Below are positions 1 to 9,441 of a stretch of 64,000 nucleotides of DNA, piece after piece. The notes under the pieces are model-generated. The model saw only the letters and a program-made list of their open reading frames with translations. It made no database searches and was not told where the DNA came from. Position numbers and translations under genes: made by a program. The stretch is taken from NCBI GenBank assembly GCA_942492115.1, contig CALODL010000009.1, positions 122,453 to 186,452 of the forward strand, read 5' to 3'. Positions within the stretch are counted from its first letter, which is position 1; each line of letters starts with the position of its first letter. This stretch comes from CALODL01 sp942492115. Its GTDB lineage: Bacteria; Planctomycetota; Phycisphaerae; UBA1845; CAIVHJ01.

Positions 1-405
1 GCGAACTCAATGAGCGCGTCCTGGTGTGTTTCAATGGTGCATCTGTTCAAGTGATCTCCTTCCGACATCCGGGTTGGTTCGGTCGGGTTCATCGTAGGAC
101 ACGGCGCCTCCCGGCTCAACTGTGATGTCCGTAGCCTTGCAAACTGATGCACTACAAGCCAGCAAACCCGCCTGTTACCCCGTTTGGATTGCAACGAACC
201 GACTAGAAACCTGCCTCGGTTTAGTTGGCAGCGCTGCGCTTGGTACCCCGCACTCTGAGGAACAGTTAGGCTGCCGAATCACCCTCGGCCATTTATGGCT
301 GTTGGGTGGCTTACGACCCCAAAGAACTGGATTTGACTGGGAAGACTGGCTACTGATGTACAAAACGAAGCGCCCGAACACAGGCTCAGCCTGGTCGTGG
401 CATAT
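1..405. other. No supportable gene
   Basis: Open frames exist on both strands here, but none has a convincing ribosome binding site or a recognisable protein pattern. The longest (plus strand, 122-535) runs into the antisense membrane-protein gene at 406-720 and reads as low-complexity shadow. I see no RNA gene, repeat or terminator. Confidence 0.5.
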
Positions 406-720
406 TCACTTCTTACTGGGACGAATCTTAAGAATGTTCATCGCAAGTACAACCGCGACGCCTAGGAAGACTACTGCGGGGCCTCCCGTAGCAACTGTCA
501 ACCTGAATTCCCACACGACGCGCTCTTCTCCTTGATGAAGAATGAGAGTCAAAAGCGCGGCCACAATCAGAACAAGAACAATTATCCAGGCGGGGATCGA
601 TAGTCGCTGATAGGCTGCAAACAAAGCATCTCGGTCTTGGGGCGTCATATTCTTTGGGTAGATGAGAGAACCGAATCCTTCGAGTTTCTTAAATTCATCT
701 TCTTTCTTGAATTCGTCCAC
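406..720 (-). CDS. Small two-helix membrane protein
   Basis: 104-residue protein with a charged N-terminus rich in Asp, Glu and Lys (about residues 1-20), then two hydrophobic stretches near residues 43-62 and 77-96 and a short basic C-terminus (RPSKK). This predicts a two-pass inner-membrane protein with both ends cytoplasmic. I do not recognise a family. It starts 23 bases after the stop of the upstream C39-like peptidase gene on the same strand, so the two are probably co-transcribed, and it may work with that protein. It could be an anchor or an immunity-type partner, but nothing in the sequence proves this. Confidence 0.65.
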   Translation of the reverse strand: MDEFKKEDEFKKLEGFGSLIYPKNMTPQDRDALFAAYQRLSIPAWIIVLVLIVAALLTLILHQGEERVVWEFRLTVATGGPAVVFLGVAVVLAMNILKIRPSKK

Positions 721-743
721 TATTGCACTCCAATACCAGACTC

Positions 744-2495
744 TTAAGAATCGCCAGAATACTTCTTGCAGTCAATCCACGTGATCGGACAATAGTTCGC
801 CTCTGCAACCGTCGTGGTCTTATGACGGCGGTAGTCTTTCATGTCCCGATTAACTCGCCGCACCAATTGATGCCGATCGTGGAACGGAGCTGTTGCATCA
901 TAAATGAATTCGCCATCAATGTATTTAATATCCAGATCTTTCTTCGGTGCAATCGCGTACTCGCACACCCAAATAAATTCTGGCAAATGCAATTGAGCAT
1001 ACACTGCCAATAACTCAGGTGGATAAACGCGATCCACTAGCGATCTTTTGAATGAGTCACCTTTCATAAGCAGCGATCGCCATACAAACACACGATCGGC
1101 TTTCTCAATTGTCTTCGGATTATCGACAGTTTCTTCGACGCAGCCAATCGCATTCACGATACATGATTGCACAGGATGACGAACATTTGACGGCACCGGC
1201 ACAATCAGGGCACAGAACTCGCTTTCGTCCAGAGGAACCTTGGCTGCAGGTCTCGTGCCGCCATGGACTGTAGGCCCCTTCGGCGTCTTTGGTTTCCGTT
1301 GCTTCCTAGGCACGACGAGTCGATTGTACGGACCATACCTGTCGTCATGTGCATAGAACACTTCAACACTGTTGCTGATCAAGTAGTGCTTACATTTCGT
1401 TGCCACCTCGGGGGCCAGTGCGGTTACATCTACGAACGCTGGCGTATCCGGCTTGCTGTATCCTACTGCTGCCACTACGTGCCCCGCCCCAGCCTCCTCA
1501 TGCCTCACACACACAAGCACCGGATAACTGGACTGCAGGTATGTCACCATCAGAAAGCGAAGCCGTTCGGCCTGCGTTGACACGTCTGATGTGTCTGCAA
1601 GCACAATGCGCGGATGCCACCCAGTCTTCATGATGGCAGTTCTTATGCCATTGATATTCAGTGCCTCATCACCCGACACCGGATCATAAACCTTGCTTAT
1701 GTCCCCCTCGGCATGAATCACGTTAAATGCATCATATGTAAGCTTGGTATAGGGCAGCCTACTGCCAGCCTCTATCCTCCTCGTGGCGACCCAAAGGGAC
1801 GCGGTCGCACATGCGCCGAGATGAGGATCCTGTTGTATGAACTCCGGGGCCGATAGGCTAATACGAGCATTCAGTATCTGGATTTCATGTTGCTGTTTAA
1901 CGCTCAGGACTGGAATGCATCCAACTTCTTCTGAACGCTTGCAGTCGTCCCCGTTCCGGACCTCTTCGTCGAATGAGATTGCTGTCCTACTTAATACGAA
2001 ATGACGGGTTGGCCGCAGTATTGCATAACCTGAATACCCTACACTGGGAAGCTGTTTCTTTACGCCATCCCAATCAAGTCCTTGTAGCAGCAAGTCACGG
2101 AGAACCGCATGGTGTTCGTCATCTATGCCTGAAAAAAAATGCAATCTTGCACAGCTCGCACCGTAGTGACGAAAGCATTTGACATAGAAACCAGCGTGAC
2201 TGTCCCAGAACTCAAGATCCAAGTAAGGGTCTTCTATAAGCGCGACCGCACCCCACCTCTTCTCGGCGATCTTCAGCACACTAATAATGGGACGAGGGTT
2301 GAAGTTGTCGGAGAGAATCTCATCAAGCAAATTTGCTGACCTATCCTCGCCGAAATTCTCGCGTATCTTGATGATTTCCTCTTTGGAGATGCGCCCAGTT
2401 GAATCAGACCATGCGCCGATCACCGCTCGAATCACTTCACGGCTTAGGATTCGTAGTTCAATCGTGTGATGTGGGGTAGGGCCTTGGTGTCGCAC
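744..2495 (-). CDS. C39-like papain-fold cysteine peptidase
   Basis: 583 residues. The central part carries a papain/C39-type triad: Cys229 in the motif QQDPHLGACATASLW, His339 in AGAGHVVAAVGY, and Asp384/385 in YAHDDRYGPYNRL. Upstream, SGYAILRP (residues about 155-162) matches a segment that I associate with a little-studied bacterial C39-like family. The C-terminal ~180 residues have no recognised domain. There is no signal peptide or transmembrane helix, so it is predicted cytosolic. The start is GTG with GGAGAA about 11 bases upstream. It lies between a small ORF upstream and a two-helix membrane protein downstream on the same strand. Substrate unknown; a role in defence or toxin maturation is only a guess. 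Confidence 0.7.
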   Translation of the reverse strand: MRHQGPTPHHTIELRILSREVIRAVIGAWSDSTGRISKEEIIKIRENFGEDRSANLLDEILSDNFNPRPIISVLKIAEKRWGAVALIEDPYLDLEFWDSHAGFYVKCFRHYGASCARLHFFSGIDDEHHAVLRDLLLQGLDWDGVKKQLPSVGYSGYAILRPTRHFVLSRTAISFDEEVRNGDDCKRSEEVGCIPVLSVKQQHEIQILNARISLSAPEFIQQDPHLGACATASLWVATRRIEAGSRLPYTKLTYDAFNVIHAEGDISKVYDPVSGDEALNINGIRTAIMKTGWHPRIVLADTSDVSTQAERLRFLMVTYLQSSYPVLVCVRHEEAGAGHVVAAVGYSKPDTPAFVDVTALAPEVATKCKHYLISNSVEVFYAHDDRYGPYNRLVVPRKQRKPKTPKGPTVHGGTRPAAKVPLDESEFCALIVPVPSNVRHPVQSCIVNAIGCVEETVDNPKTIEKADRVFVWRSLLMKGDSFKRSLVDRVYPPELLAVYAQLHLPEFIWVCEYAIAPKKDLDIKYIDGEFIYDATAPFHDRHQLVRRVNRDMKDYRRHKTTTVAEANYCPITWIDCKKYSGDS

Positions 2496-2589
2496 CTGCC
2501 AAAGGTTCTCCTACGTGGTACTCATGATAAGTACCTTGGGCAGGGCAGTATATGCCATACGACATGGGGGGGAAAGAACTGGGGAGACT

Positions 2590-2787
2590 TTAGCCCTTGA
2601 AGCGCTGAGCCTGCAGTCGGATCTCTGCGGCTCGCTGCCTCTCAAGGTGTTCTTCGAAGAACTGTTGCTTCAGATATTCGTCGTATGAAGAACCGTCAGC
2701 CTCCGCAAGACAAGTTGCAGAACTGGCGGACCGCATTAGGCGGTCGTTCTCAAGTGCCACATTGTTCTGCGATTCGGTGCTCTTCAT
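2590..2787 (-). CDS. Small hypothetical protein
   Basis: 65 residues, highly charged, with a Gln/Glu/Arg-rich helical C-terminal half (EEHLERQRAAEIRLQAQ) that may form a short coiled coil. An AAAAGGGG stretch about 8 bases before the ATG is a plausible ribosome binding site; it sits in a small inverted repeat (CCCCTTTTGGGG). It precedes the C39-like peptidase gene on the same strand with a 94-base gap. No family recognised. Confidence 0.5.
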   Translation of the reverse strand: MKSTESQNNVALENDRLMRSASSATCLAEADGSSYDEYLKQQFFEEHLERQRAAEIRLQAQRFKG

Positions 2788-3103
2788 ACAGATCCCCTTT
2801 TGGGGGCAATATTATAGTGACTTCGCAGGCCTAGATCAAGCTTAGACTCAAGCCCGAAGCCCGGTTGCACATGATCCTATATAAGTATATCGGCAGACAC
2901 AACACGATGGGTAGCATAAAATAGACGCTGTTTATAAACCCATCTTAATCCCCACTGGGGCAAGCCTGATCTTTATCGCGCAAACAATTAACGCCTTGCC
3001 ACACAAGAACTTATCGCAGATTGACACTAATGTGGCTTGTTGGACGCGCAAGGCCCGCCCGCCGTGGAGGCTTACCGCCACCTCATGACTCCCCGACGCG
3101 ATG
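2788..3103. other. Intergenic gap, no gene seen
   Basis: About 315 bases between the small ORF and the convergently placed end of the beta-helix gene. It is AT-richer than its right flank. I find no convincing coding frame; a 65-codon minus-strand frame lacks a start signal. A short CCCC-ACT-GGGG hairpin near 2950 is the only structure noticed. Confidence 0.4.
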
Positions 3104-5221
3104 TTATCGGCATGGGCTGATATCAACATCTAACCAGGGCTCGTCCTCACCGGCCCCGTTGAGAAGGTCGATGAGCCGCAAGATGTCGAGCGGGTCACAT
3201 TCGCCGGAGCGGTCGATGTCGCACAACCGGGGAGTCTGCGGCAAGACGCCGTTGAGACGGTCGATGAGTTGCAGGATGTCCAGTTCGCTGGTCTTGCGGT
3301 TGCCGCCAGCGTCGCCTGGGAGGAAGCCCAAACATACGTGGGTGTTAGACGGTACGTGATGAATCGTCGTCATGGCTCCAGGTGGGATAGGTCCGTCGAA
3401 GCTCAAAGTGATCTGATCTTTGTCGGCAACCACCTCGGTGATTCCAGGAGCAACGCGACCGTTGGATGCCGAGACCTCGAATTGGTCGGCCAAAATGATC
3501 TCCCCAGCATCTGCGCACATGTCCAATTGAATGGTTGTCCAGCCATCAGGTAGACCACGGATGTCGTTTGGTTGCCGGGCGTCTATGATCCCGCTGAAGG
3601 GGACGCTGGTGTGGATAGGGCACTCGCATTCATCCGGGACAGTGTTCTCGTCGGAGTCGCGGCTGAAGCCCGTAGCGATGTCGTCGAGATCCGGGATCAG
3701 GTTGGCGTTGCAGTCGAACTGGCAGTCATCTGGAATCCCATCTCCTGCGGGAGGCCACTCGTCGAACGAGCCTCCAGTTGCGATGTCACATTCGTCAGGA
3801 ACGCCGTTCTCGTTGCAATCCATACTCGCTGTCTCGGCCAGGTCACAGACATCGCCGGCGCCATTCGGCTGACAGTCGGCCTGGTCCGGGTTGAATAACT
3901 CACAATTGTCGCAGTCGTCGATCAGCCCGTCCTCATCCGTGTCAGGATCGCATTCATCAGGCACCCTGTTTTCGTTGCAATCCTCGACGGTACCTTCGGC
4001 AAATTCGCAACCATCGGGGATGCCGTTCATGTTGCAGTCTGGTGTGATACCCTTGTTGGCCTGGCAGGCATCTGGAAGATCGTTGTCGTCGCAATCAACG
4101 AAGTAGGGAGATTCGTATGCTCCAATGTCCGCACGACAGTTCTGGACCCGCTTGTCACCTGCAAGGTCCAGGGAAGACTCAGATGGGTGTTGGTATGATG
4201 CGGCATCGATTCCGGGCGAACTTGGCTCTAGTCGGTAGTCGCCAGTGTTGGGTTGAACAAACATGGGGTCATCGAGCATGTTTGTATCTCCCCACTCGAC
4301 AATTGCGATTTCGCTGATGTTAGCCTCTGCCTTACCGCCCTGAACAATTGAGTTGTGAATTGCAAACATTGTTGGCGGCAAGATGGAACCAATCGATATC
4401 TGAGGGACACCGTTTGCGGCAGTATTCCCCCATATGATCGTATTCCGAATCGTTTGTTCGCCAGTAACGGATAGCCCGCCTGTAAACCCTCCCGAGTGGT
4501 TGTTGACGATCGTGCAATTGATGACTTCCGAGTGACCGACCAGCCATGCCCCGGCTGCCTCGAATGGTGGTTCACATGTGTTTTTCCAAATCAGCGAGTC
4601 CTGGATGGTGCACCGCGTCTCGCCTGACACGACCATTAGGCCACCCCCTCGCTTTTCAGATACGTTCTCTGAGATAATGCACCTTTCTATATCTACCTGT
4701 TCACACTTACCCATGTAGATTCCCCCGGCTCGCCCGTCGCGCAAGAAAGGAATCCCCAGAGTAGCTGACACATTGTTGTGAATAATGCAGTTGCGGATCG
4801 TAATGCTGCTGCCATTGATCAAGATGCCACCGCCTCCGCCTCCGCCATCCGGCCCGATTCCGCCGCTATCACCAACTACGTAGCCCCCCGTAATCGTGAA
4901 CCCTTCGATTACGGCTTCGATACTATCTCCGTGGGCAAGATAGAATCCGCGATGGATTTCCTCAGGCGTCCCCTCGGAGTCTATGATTGTGACTGCAGGG
5001 CCGTCAGTCGACTTCACCGTGATGATCTTACCCCACAGACTGATGTCCCTATTCCCGTCACCCCTGTAGATCCCCGGCGCTACGAATACCGTATCTCCGT
5101 CATTTGAAGCATCAATTGCTGCCTGGATCGTTGGATACTCAGCAGGAACATGTAACTCACGGCCGAGACTACTGGCCGCAGGGGCAATGGCGAAAACCAT
5201 GATTACTAGGTGTGCACGCAT
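3104..5221 (-). CDS. Secreted beta-helix protein with dockerin
   Basis: 705 residues from the ATG at 5221, chosen because TTGAGG lies 6 bases upstream and a signal peptide follows (about residues 1-21, hydrophobic core HLVIMVFAIAPAA). Next comes YPTIQAAIDAS...DTVFVAPGIY, the classic opening of NosD/pectate-lyase-like right-handed parallel beta-helices, then a solenoid to about residue 370. Residues ~380-540 hold repeated DCNMNGIPDGCE-type thrombospondin-3-like calcium repeats. The C-terminus has two dockerin type I-like repeats (ELDILQLIDRLNG and PLDILRLIDLLNG). Probably extracellular and calcium-stabilised; substrate unknown. It is transcribed divergently from the larger beta-helix gene at 5436. 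Confidence 0.85.
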   Translation of the reverse strand: MRAHLVIMVFAIAPAASSLGRELHVPAEYPTIQAAIDASNDGDTVFVAPGIYRGDGNRDISLWGKIITVKSTDGPAVTIIDSEGTPEEIHRGFYLAHGDSIEAVIEGFTITGGYVVGDSGGIGPDGGGGGGGILINGSSITIRNCIIHNNVSATLGIPFLRDGRAGGIYMGKCEQVDIERCIISENVSEKRGGGLMVVSGETRCTIQDSLIWKNTCEPPFEAAGAWLVGHSEVINCTIVNNHSGGFTGGLSVTGEQTIRNTIIWGNTAANGVPQISIGSILPPTMFAIHNSIVQGGKAEANISEIAIVEWGDTNMLDDPMFVQPNTGDYRLEPSSPGIDAASYQHPSESSLDLAGDKRVQNCRADIGAYESPYFVDCDDNDLPDACQANKGITPDCNMNGIPDGCEFAEGTVEDCNENRVPDECDPDTDEDGLIDDCDNCELFNPDQADCQPNGAGDVCDLAETASMDCNENGVPDECDIATGGSFDEWPPAGDGIPDDCQFDCNANLIPDLDDIATGFSRDSDENTVPDECECPIHTSVPFSGIIDARQPNDIRGLPDGWTTIQLDMCADAGEIILADQFEVSASNGRVAPGITEVVADKDQITLSFDGPIPPGAMTTIHHVPSNTHVCLGFLPGDAGGNRKTSELDILQLIDRLNGVLPQTPRLCDIDRSGECDPLDILRLIDLLNGAGEDEPWLDVDISPCR

Positions 5222-5435
5222 AGAGACCTCAATGGAATACAACCCCGATTATAGGCGCCCGCCCTATCGCGCGGCATCACGAAAACTGCAGTCCGTTGGG
5301 GCTCTTGGCCCGGTAGCGCATCCCATCTGAATTGAGGCTCATCCATTAGGGTGATAGGCGCAGAGACGCTCATCATTAGGATACACAACCCTAGCCAAGG
5401 GGGCATCGTACACCACAGGTACATGGGAGGATCCA
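5222..5435. promoter_or_regulatory. Divergent intergenic promoter region
   Basis: The 214 bases between two divergently transcribed secreted-protein genes must hold the promoters of both. Each gene has a clear Shine-Dalgarno (GAGG for the minus-strand gene; GGGAGG seven bases before the ATG at 5436). I could not identify -35/-10 pairs with confidence. Confidence 0.4.
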
Positions 5436-8400
5436 ATGATTAGAAAGAGCTTCTTCACACTGTCGACGGCGGTTCTGGCTGCACTACCCAGTGGGCTTCT
5501 GGCGGGAACAACAGTCTATAGAGTCGATGACAACGGAACGGGCACAACTTGCGGATCTGCCGGGAGCAACTGGACTACAGCCTTCACAGAACTACAGGCT
5601 GCACTCGATTGCGTCGCCCAACAAGCTGGTAACGGCCCTTTTGAGATCTGGGTTGCCGAAGGAACCTACACACCAGATTTTGATGTCGCAACAGGCTCGC
5701 ACAACAACGATCCGACAATGTCCTTCGAATTGGCATCAAACCTGAAGATCTACGGTGGGTTCAAGGTTGGAGACACATCCGTTGCTGGCCGCACAGGGCT
5801 CAGGGAGAACACCACCCTGAGCGGGGCCTTATCAGCAGGCACGAGTTGCCATGTCGTTAGCGCAGGCGGCACGGATGATTCCACTGCCCTGCTTGATTCA
5901 TTCACGATCACCGGCGGCGATGCAACGCAGACTGCCTGTGGGGACCAGGAAGGCGGCGGCATCCTGATTCAGTTTGGAAGCCCCACGATTAACAATTGCT
6001 ATATAGTCAACAATGAAGCCAAATCAGGCGGAGGCCTCGCCAACAACAACGGCCTACCAACCCTCACTGACAACCTATTCTCAGGCAATATGGCTGACAA
6101 CGGCGGAGGCATGTGGACTTTTGATGGCACACTAAACGCCGATAATCCATCCACGTTCACCATCTCTGACTGCGATTTCTCGGGCAATTCTGCAGACATC
6201 GATGGAGGCGGTTTACACATCGCCGGATCAAGTCGACCCACCGTGTCCAATTGCGACTTCACGAACACCAATTCGGCTAGACACGGTGGTGGCGTCGCGA
6301 TGATTGGCACAGACTACACTCTATTCTCGACGGCCCAGTTCGTTGGATGCACCTTCGATGGCAATGTTGCAAGTCTCCTTGGCGGCGGGCTGTACCACCA
6401 AGACGCTGTGCCATCACTTCAGAGTTGCACGTTCGAGGGCAATCAAGCCGAGGACGGCGCGGGAATGGCAAGTTGGACCATTCTCTTTTCCACAACACAA
6501 CACACGCCGACTCTAAACCTCTGTGATTTTGAATTGAACATTGCGTCTAACATAGGCGGCGGCTATTACGGCCGTGACATAACCGCATCAATCCTTGGTT
6601 GCGACTTTACCGATAACAGAGCAAGCGACGGTGGAGGCATTTACCTGGACAAATCACTCGGCCAGATCACGGGCGGAACTGTATATTCGAATGATGCCCT
6701 CGGAGGCTTCAACTCTAAAGGGGGAGGAATCTACCTCGGATCATGCGAGGTAGCCGTTAGCACCGTTACTATCCTTGAGAATACTGCCCCCAACGGAGAA
6801 GGAGGCGGCGTCTACATCCAAGAAGAAGAGGACAACCTTGCGCCCTCAATCACGACATGCACAATCAAGACTAACTCCGCTCGTAGCGGAGGCGGAGTCC
6901 ACATTCAAAATAGTGCAATCATCATTTCGGACTCCACAATTGAAGACAACACCGCCTCGCTGCAAGGTGGAGGCATCTTCGCTGACGAGCTTAGGCCTGT
7001 GTCTGTCATCGACACGTCAATCCTCCTCAATACTTCTTCGTCTCAAGGTGGCGGCGTTTACACAAAAGAACACAAACTGAGCCTAACGGACTGCATCTTC
7101 ACAAAAAACGACGCCGCATCCGGCGGCGGCATCTATGCAGACAGCGGAATACAGGACTACGAACGCGTTCGGTTCTTTGGTAACAAAGCCACTACAGGCA
7201 ATGGCGGGGCTGCCTATATCAACAACTTGCAGCAAAATCACACAGCGAGTATCAGCGAGTGTGTATTCAGTGGCAATGAAGCGCCGGGCTCTTCTGGTAA
7301 CGGTGCAGCACTATGGCTGGGCAATCCCGGCAACCAAAAAGGTACTCCCGATCACGATATCCGGAACTGCACTTTCTCCAAGAATGCCGCAGGTGCCAAC
7401 GGCGGCGGGCTATACCTGAATAACACGCAAAACAACGGCCTCACCATGCGAGGGGGTATCTTTTGGGAAAACACTGCCCCGCTTGCAGCCACGGAAGACA
7501 TAGCTCAGATTTTCGAGGCGGGCACAACGGCCCCAACCGTACAGTACACGACCATTCAAGATGACGTTCCAGATGATGGAATGATCCCTTATGATGATGC
7601 GTTCAACACCAATAAGAACAAGGATGTTGACCCGTTGTTCCGCGACCCCAATCCAATTGACCCAATTACACAGCAAAGCCTCTTGGGGACAGGGGCAGAA
7701 GACCTGCGACTATTGGATGACACATCCCCAGCAGTAGATGCTGGATATGGCACAAGCCTACCCAGCGATACCGACGTATTGCTTCAGCCGCGTTGTGTCC
7801 GCATCCTACTTGATCCGGAAGGGGATCCCTGCGAGCCCGACACGGCCCCCGACATGGGCGCCTACGAACTGCAAGTGGACGAGAAGAGCTGCACAACGCG
7901 GGCAGACTGCGCTGATATCAACGCCGACGGCATTAGAGATGATCTCTGTTCATGGTACGATTGCGTCAACAACGCATGTACTGTCGTTCCTCGCTCATAC
8001 CCCTCGGATATGGTCGGCGCCTTTGGTGCGTGCCCAATCGACGGCACCTGTGACGGTAACGATGCGTTCGCTGCTCTTAATTGTTTTGCAAACACTGATC
8101 CCAGCACTGGTGGCCCCTACTCGTGTGAAGATGCGGCCCCCAATGCGCTCAACGTCGATGCCGGCTCCGCATTTGGCAGTTGCGCCCTCGACGGCATATG
8201 TGACGGCAATGACCGATTCCATGCTCTCAATTGTTTTGGGAATGCAAATACGTGTGGCGACTCTAATTCGAGTCCATGCATCGCCCCCAGCCCAGAGTTT
8301 GATGGCCCCAGCCCCGCACCTAGCCCCGAGGGGCCAGGCCAGGCAGGCGCAATGGTGAACGTGACCCTTCGTGCTGCATCAGACGTGGTCTCCCCCGGTG

Positions 8401-8942
8401 ACTCCGTTCTCGTTGATGTATTTCTAGACGAGGGCGCAGACGTTCTGCCTATCGGCTATCAACTCCAACCGGTTATCGTTGGCGGAACAACCGGATCTAT
8501 CGGGGTTGTTGATTTTGCGGTTCACGATCGCGGGGACTTTGTCTTTGGAGAGATAGATCACGACAAAGCATTTAACCTTAACATCGGCCAGATGGTCGTA
8601 ATGCTAGGCAATGAAGGCCTTGGAACACCAGGAGACATAGCGACCGACACCCCGAGCGGAGATGGCCTGTATCTCGCTACGATTGTCTTGCAAGTAGATG
8701 ACAGCGCCGAGGGCATGTTTGCGGTCGACCTGCTTCATAGCGAGTTTGACGAAGACTGCAGAACGTATTTCTTCGGCGCCCCCATCGAAGCAGTAGAGGA
8801 TGGCATTGGTGCGATTTACCCTGTAGGTATCGCGAATATCACTCCGGCGCTAATCACTGTCGATGGTGGCGCATCGCCTGATTTCGATGGCCCTCCAAGC
8901 CGGAAGACGAGATCCGGGGGGACCAAGAGAAGGACCCGCTAA
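5436..8942 (+). CDS. Giant secreted beta-helix, dockerin-like protein
   Basis: 1168 residues with a signal peptide (1-23, ending SGLLAG). Residues ~25-800 form a right-handed beta-helix built of repeated GGGI/GGGV plus SxCxFxxN units, like Pmp/NosD-type proteins. A Cys-rich segment leads into two dockerin-like repeats (about residues 856-935) with cores CDGNDAFAALNCF and CDGNDRFHALNCF. A Pro-rich linker (~945-965) follows, then a ~180-residue cohesin-like beta-sandwich with SPGDSVLVDVFL near its start. The last residues are strongly basic (RKTRSGGTKRRTR), unlike the paralogues in this window. Predicted extracellular. GGGAGG precedes the ATG, and a strong terminator follows the stop. Confidence 0.9.
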   Translation: MIRKSFFTLSTAVLAALPSGLLAGTTVYRVDDNGTGTTCGSAGSNWTTAFTELQAALDCVAQQAGNGPFEIWVAEGTYTPDFDVATGSHNNDPTMSFELASNLKIYGGFKVGDTSVAGRTGLRENTTLSGALSAGTSCHVVSAGGTDDSTALLDSFTITGGDATQTACGDQEGGGILIQFGSPTINNCYIVNNEAKSGGGLANNNGLPTLTDNLFSGNMADNGGGMWTFDGTLNADNPSTFTISDCDFSGNSADIDGGGLHIAGSSRPTVSNCDFTNTNSARHGGGVAMIGTDYTLFSTAQFVGCTFDGNVASLLGGGLYHQDAVPSLQSCTFEGNQAEDGAGMASWTILFSTTQHTPTLNLCDFELNIASNIGGGYYGRDITASILGCDFTDNRASDGGGIYLDKSLGQITGGTVYSNDALGGFNSKGGGIYLGSCEVAVSTVTILENTAPNGEGGGVYIQEEEDNLAPSITTCTIKTNSARSGGGVHIQNSAIIISDSTIEDNTASLQGGGIFADELRPVSVIDTSILLNTSSSQGGGVYTKEHKLSLTDCIFTKNDAASGGGIYADSGIQDYERVRFFGNKATTGNGGAAYINNLQQNHTASISECVFSGNEAPGSSGNGAALWLGNPGNQKGTPDHDIRNCTFSKNAAGANGGGLYLNNTQNNGLTMRGGIFWENTAPLAATEDIAQIFEAGTTAPTVQYTTIQDDVPDDGMIPYDDAFNTNKNKDVDPLFRDPNPIDPITQQSLLGTGAEDLRLLDDTSPAVDAGYGTSLPSDTDVLLQPRCVRILLDPEGDPCEPDTAPDMGAYELQVDEKSCTTRADCADINADGIRDDLCSWYDCVNNACTVVPRSYPSDMVGAFGACPIDGTCDGNDAFAALNCFANTDPSTGGPYSCEDAAPNALNVDAGSAFGSCALDGICDGNDRFHALNCFGNANTCGDSNSSPCIAPSPEFDGPSPAPSPEGPGQAGAMVNVTLRAASDVVSPGDSVLVDVFLDEGADVLPIGYQLQPVIVGGTTGSIGVVDFAVHDRGDFVFGEIDHDKAFNLNIGQMVVMLGNEGLGTPGDIATDTPSGDGLYLATIVLQVDDSAEGMFAVDLLHSEFDEDCRTYFFGAPIEAVEDGIGAIYPVGIANITPALITVDGGASPDFDGPPSRKTRSGGTKRRTR

Positions 8943-8962
8943 CGCTCCGCTGATACAAACAC

Positions 8963-8995
8963 GCCCCTCCCAGGATTCGGTTCCCTGGGAGGGGC
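8963..8995 (+). terminator. Rho-independent terminator
   Basis: A perfect 12-base-pair stem, GCCCCTCCCAGG paired with CCTGGGAGGGGC, has a 9-base loop and is followed by TTCTT. It lies 20 bases after the stop of the beta-helix gene and just before the left end of the IS66 element. Confidence 0.85.
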
Positions 8996-9102
8996 TTCTT
9001 ACGCAGCAGCAAGGTAAGCGCCCACCACAACCATTCTTGACAGCCAAGTTACCTTGTCCTGGTGTGAGTTTGACCACGTGACTCGAAGCCAGGAGACTCC
9101 CT

Positions 9103-9441
9103 ATGCCCCGTCGCATCACTGCCCGAACCGTCACGCTATGGCGTGAACGCATTCAGCGGTTTCACAGTTCCGACCTGTCTGTTGAGGCATTCTGCCGGCA
9201 GGAAGCACTATCGTCGTCTTCATTTTACAACTGGCGGAAGAAGTTGGAGAGCGATGAGCCGGTCGCCGCCTCGACAAGTTCACGTTGTGGGGCGTTCGAG
9301 CCCATGGCGTTGATTGCATCGACGGCGGGCATGTCGATTGTTCTACCGGGTGGCGCGCGTATCGAGATTGCAGCCGGGCAAATCGAGATGGCTCGTACAG
9401 TGGTTAGTGAGTTGTCCCGGAGCGGCGTCGCAACATGCTGA
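9103..9441 (+). CDS. tnpA: IS66 accessory protein TnpA
   Basis: 112 residues. The N-terminal half has the helix-turn-helix pattern of IS66 OrfA (TLWRERIQRF ... SVEAFCRQE ... SSFYNWRKKL), which resembles other small transposon DNA-binding proteins. The C-terminal part has the beta-strand pattern IVLPGGARIEI seen in the family. It overlaps the start of tnpB by 7 bases, implying translational coupling. The family length (about 100-130 residues) fits, so this gene appears intact. Confidence 0.85.
   Translation: MPRRITARTVTLWRERIQRFHSSDLSVEAFCRQEALSSSSFYNWRKKLESDEPVAASTSSRCGAFEPMALIASTAGMSIVLPGGARIEIAAGQIEMARTVVSELSRSGVATC

Noticed and set aside
122..535. 137-codon plus-strand open frame
   Set aside because: No ribosome binding site, low-complexity reading, and its end is antisense to the better-supported membrane protein gene at 406-720.
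2932..3129. 65-codon minus-strand frame near the end of the beta-helix gene
   Set aside because: No start signal and it overlaps the 3' end of a strong gene on the same strand.
9006..9013. Target-site duplication for the IS66 element
   Set aside because: GCAGCAAG on the left and CAGACCTG on the right do not match.
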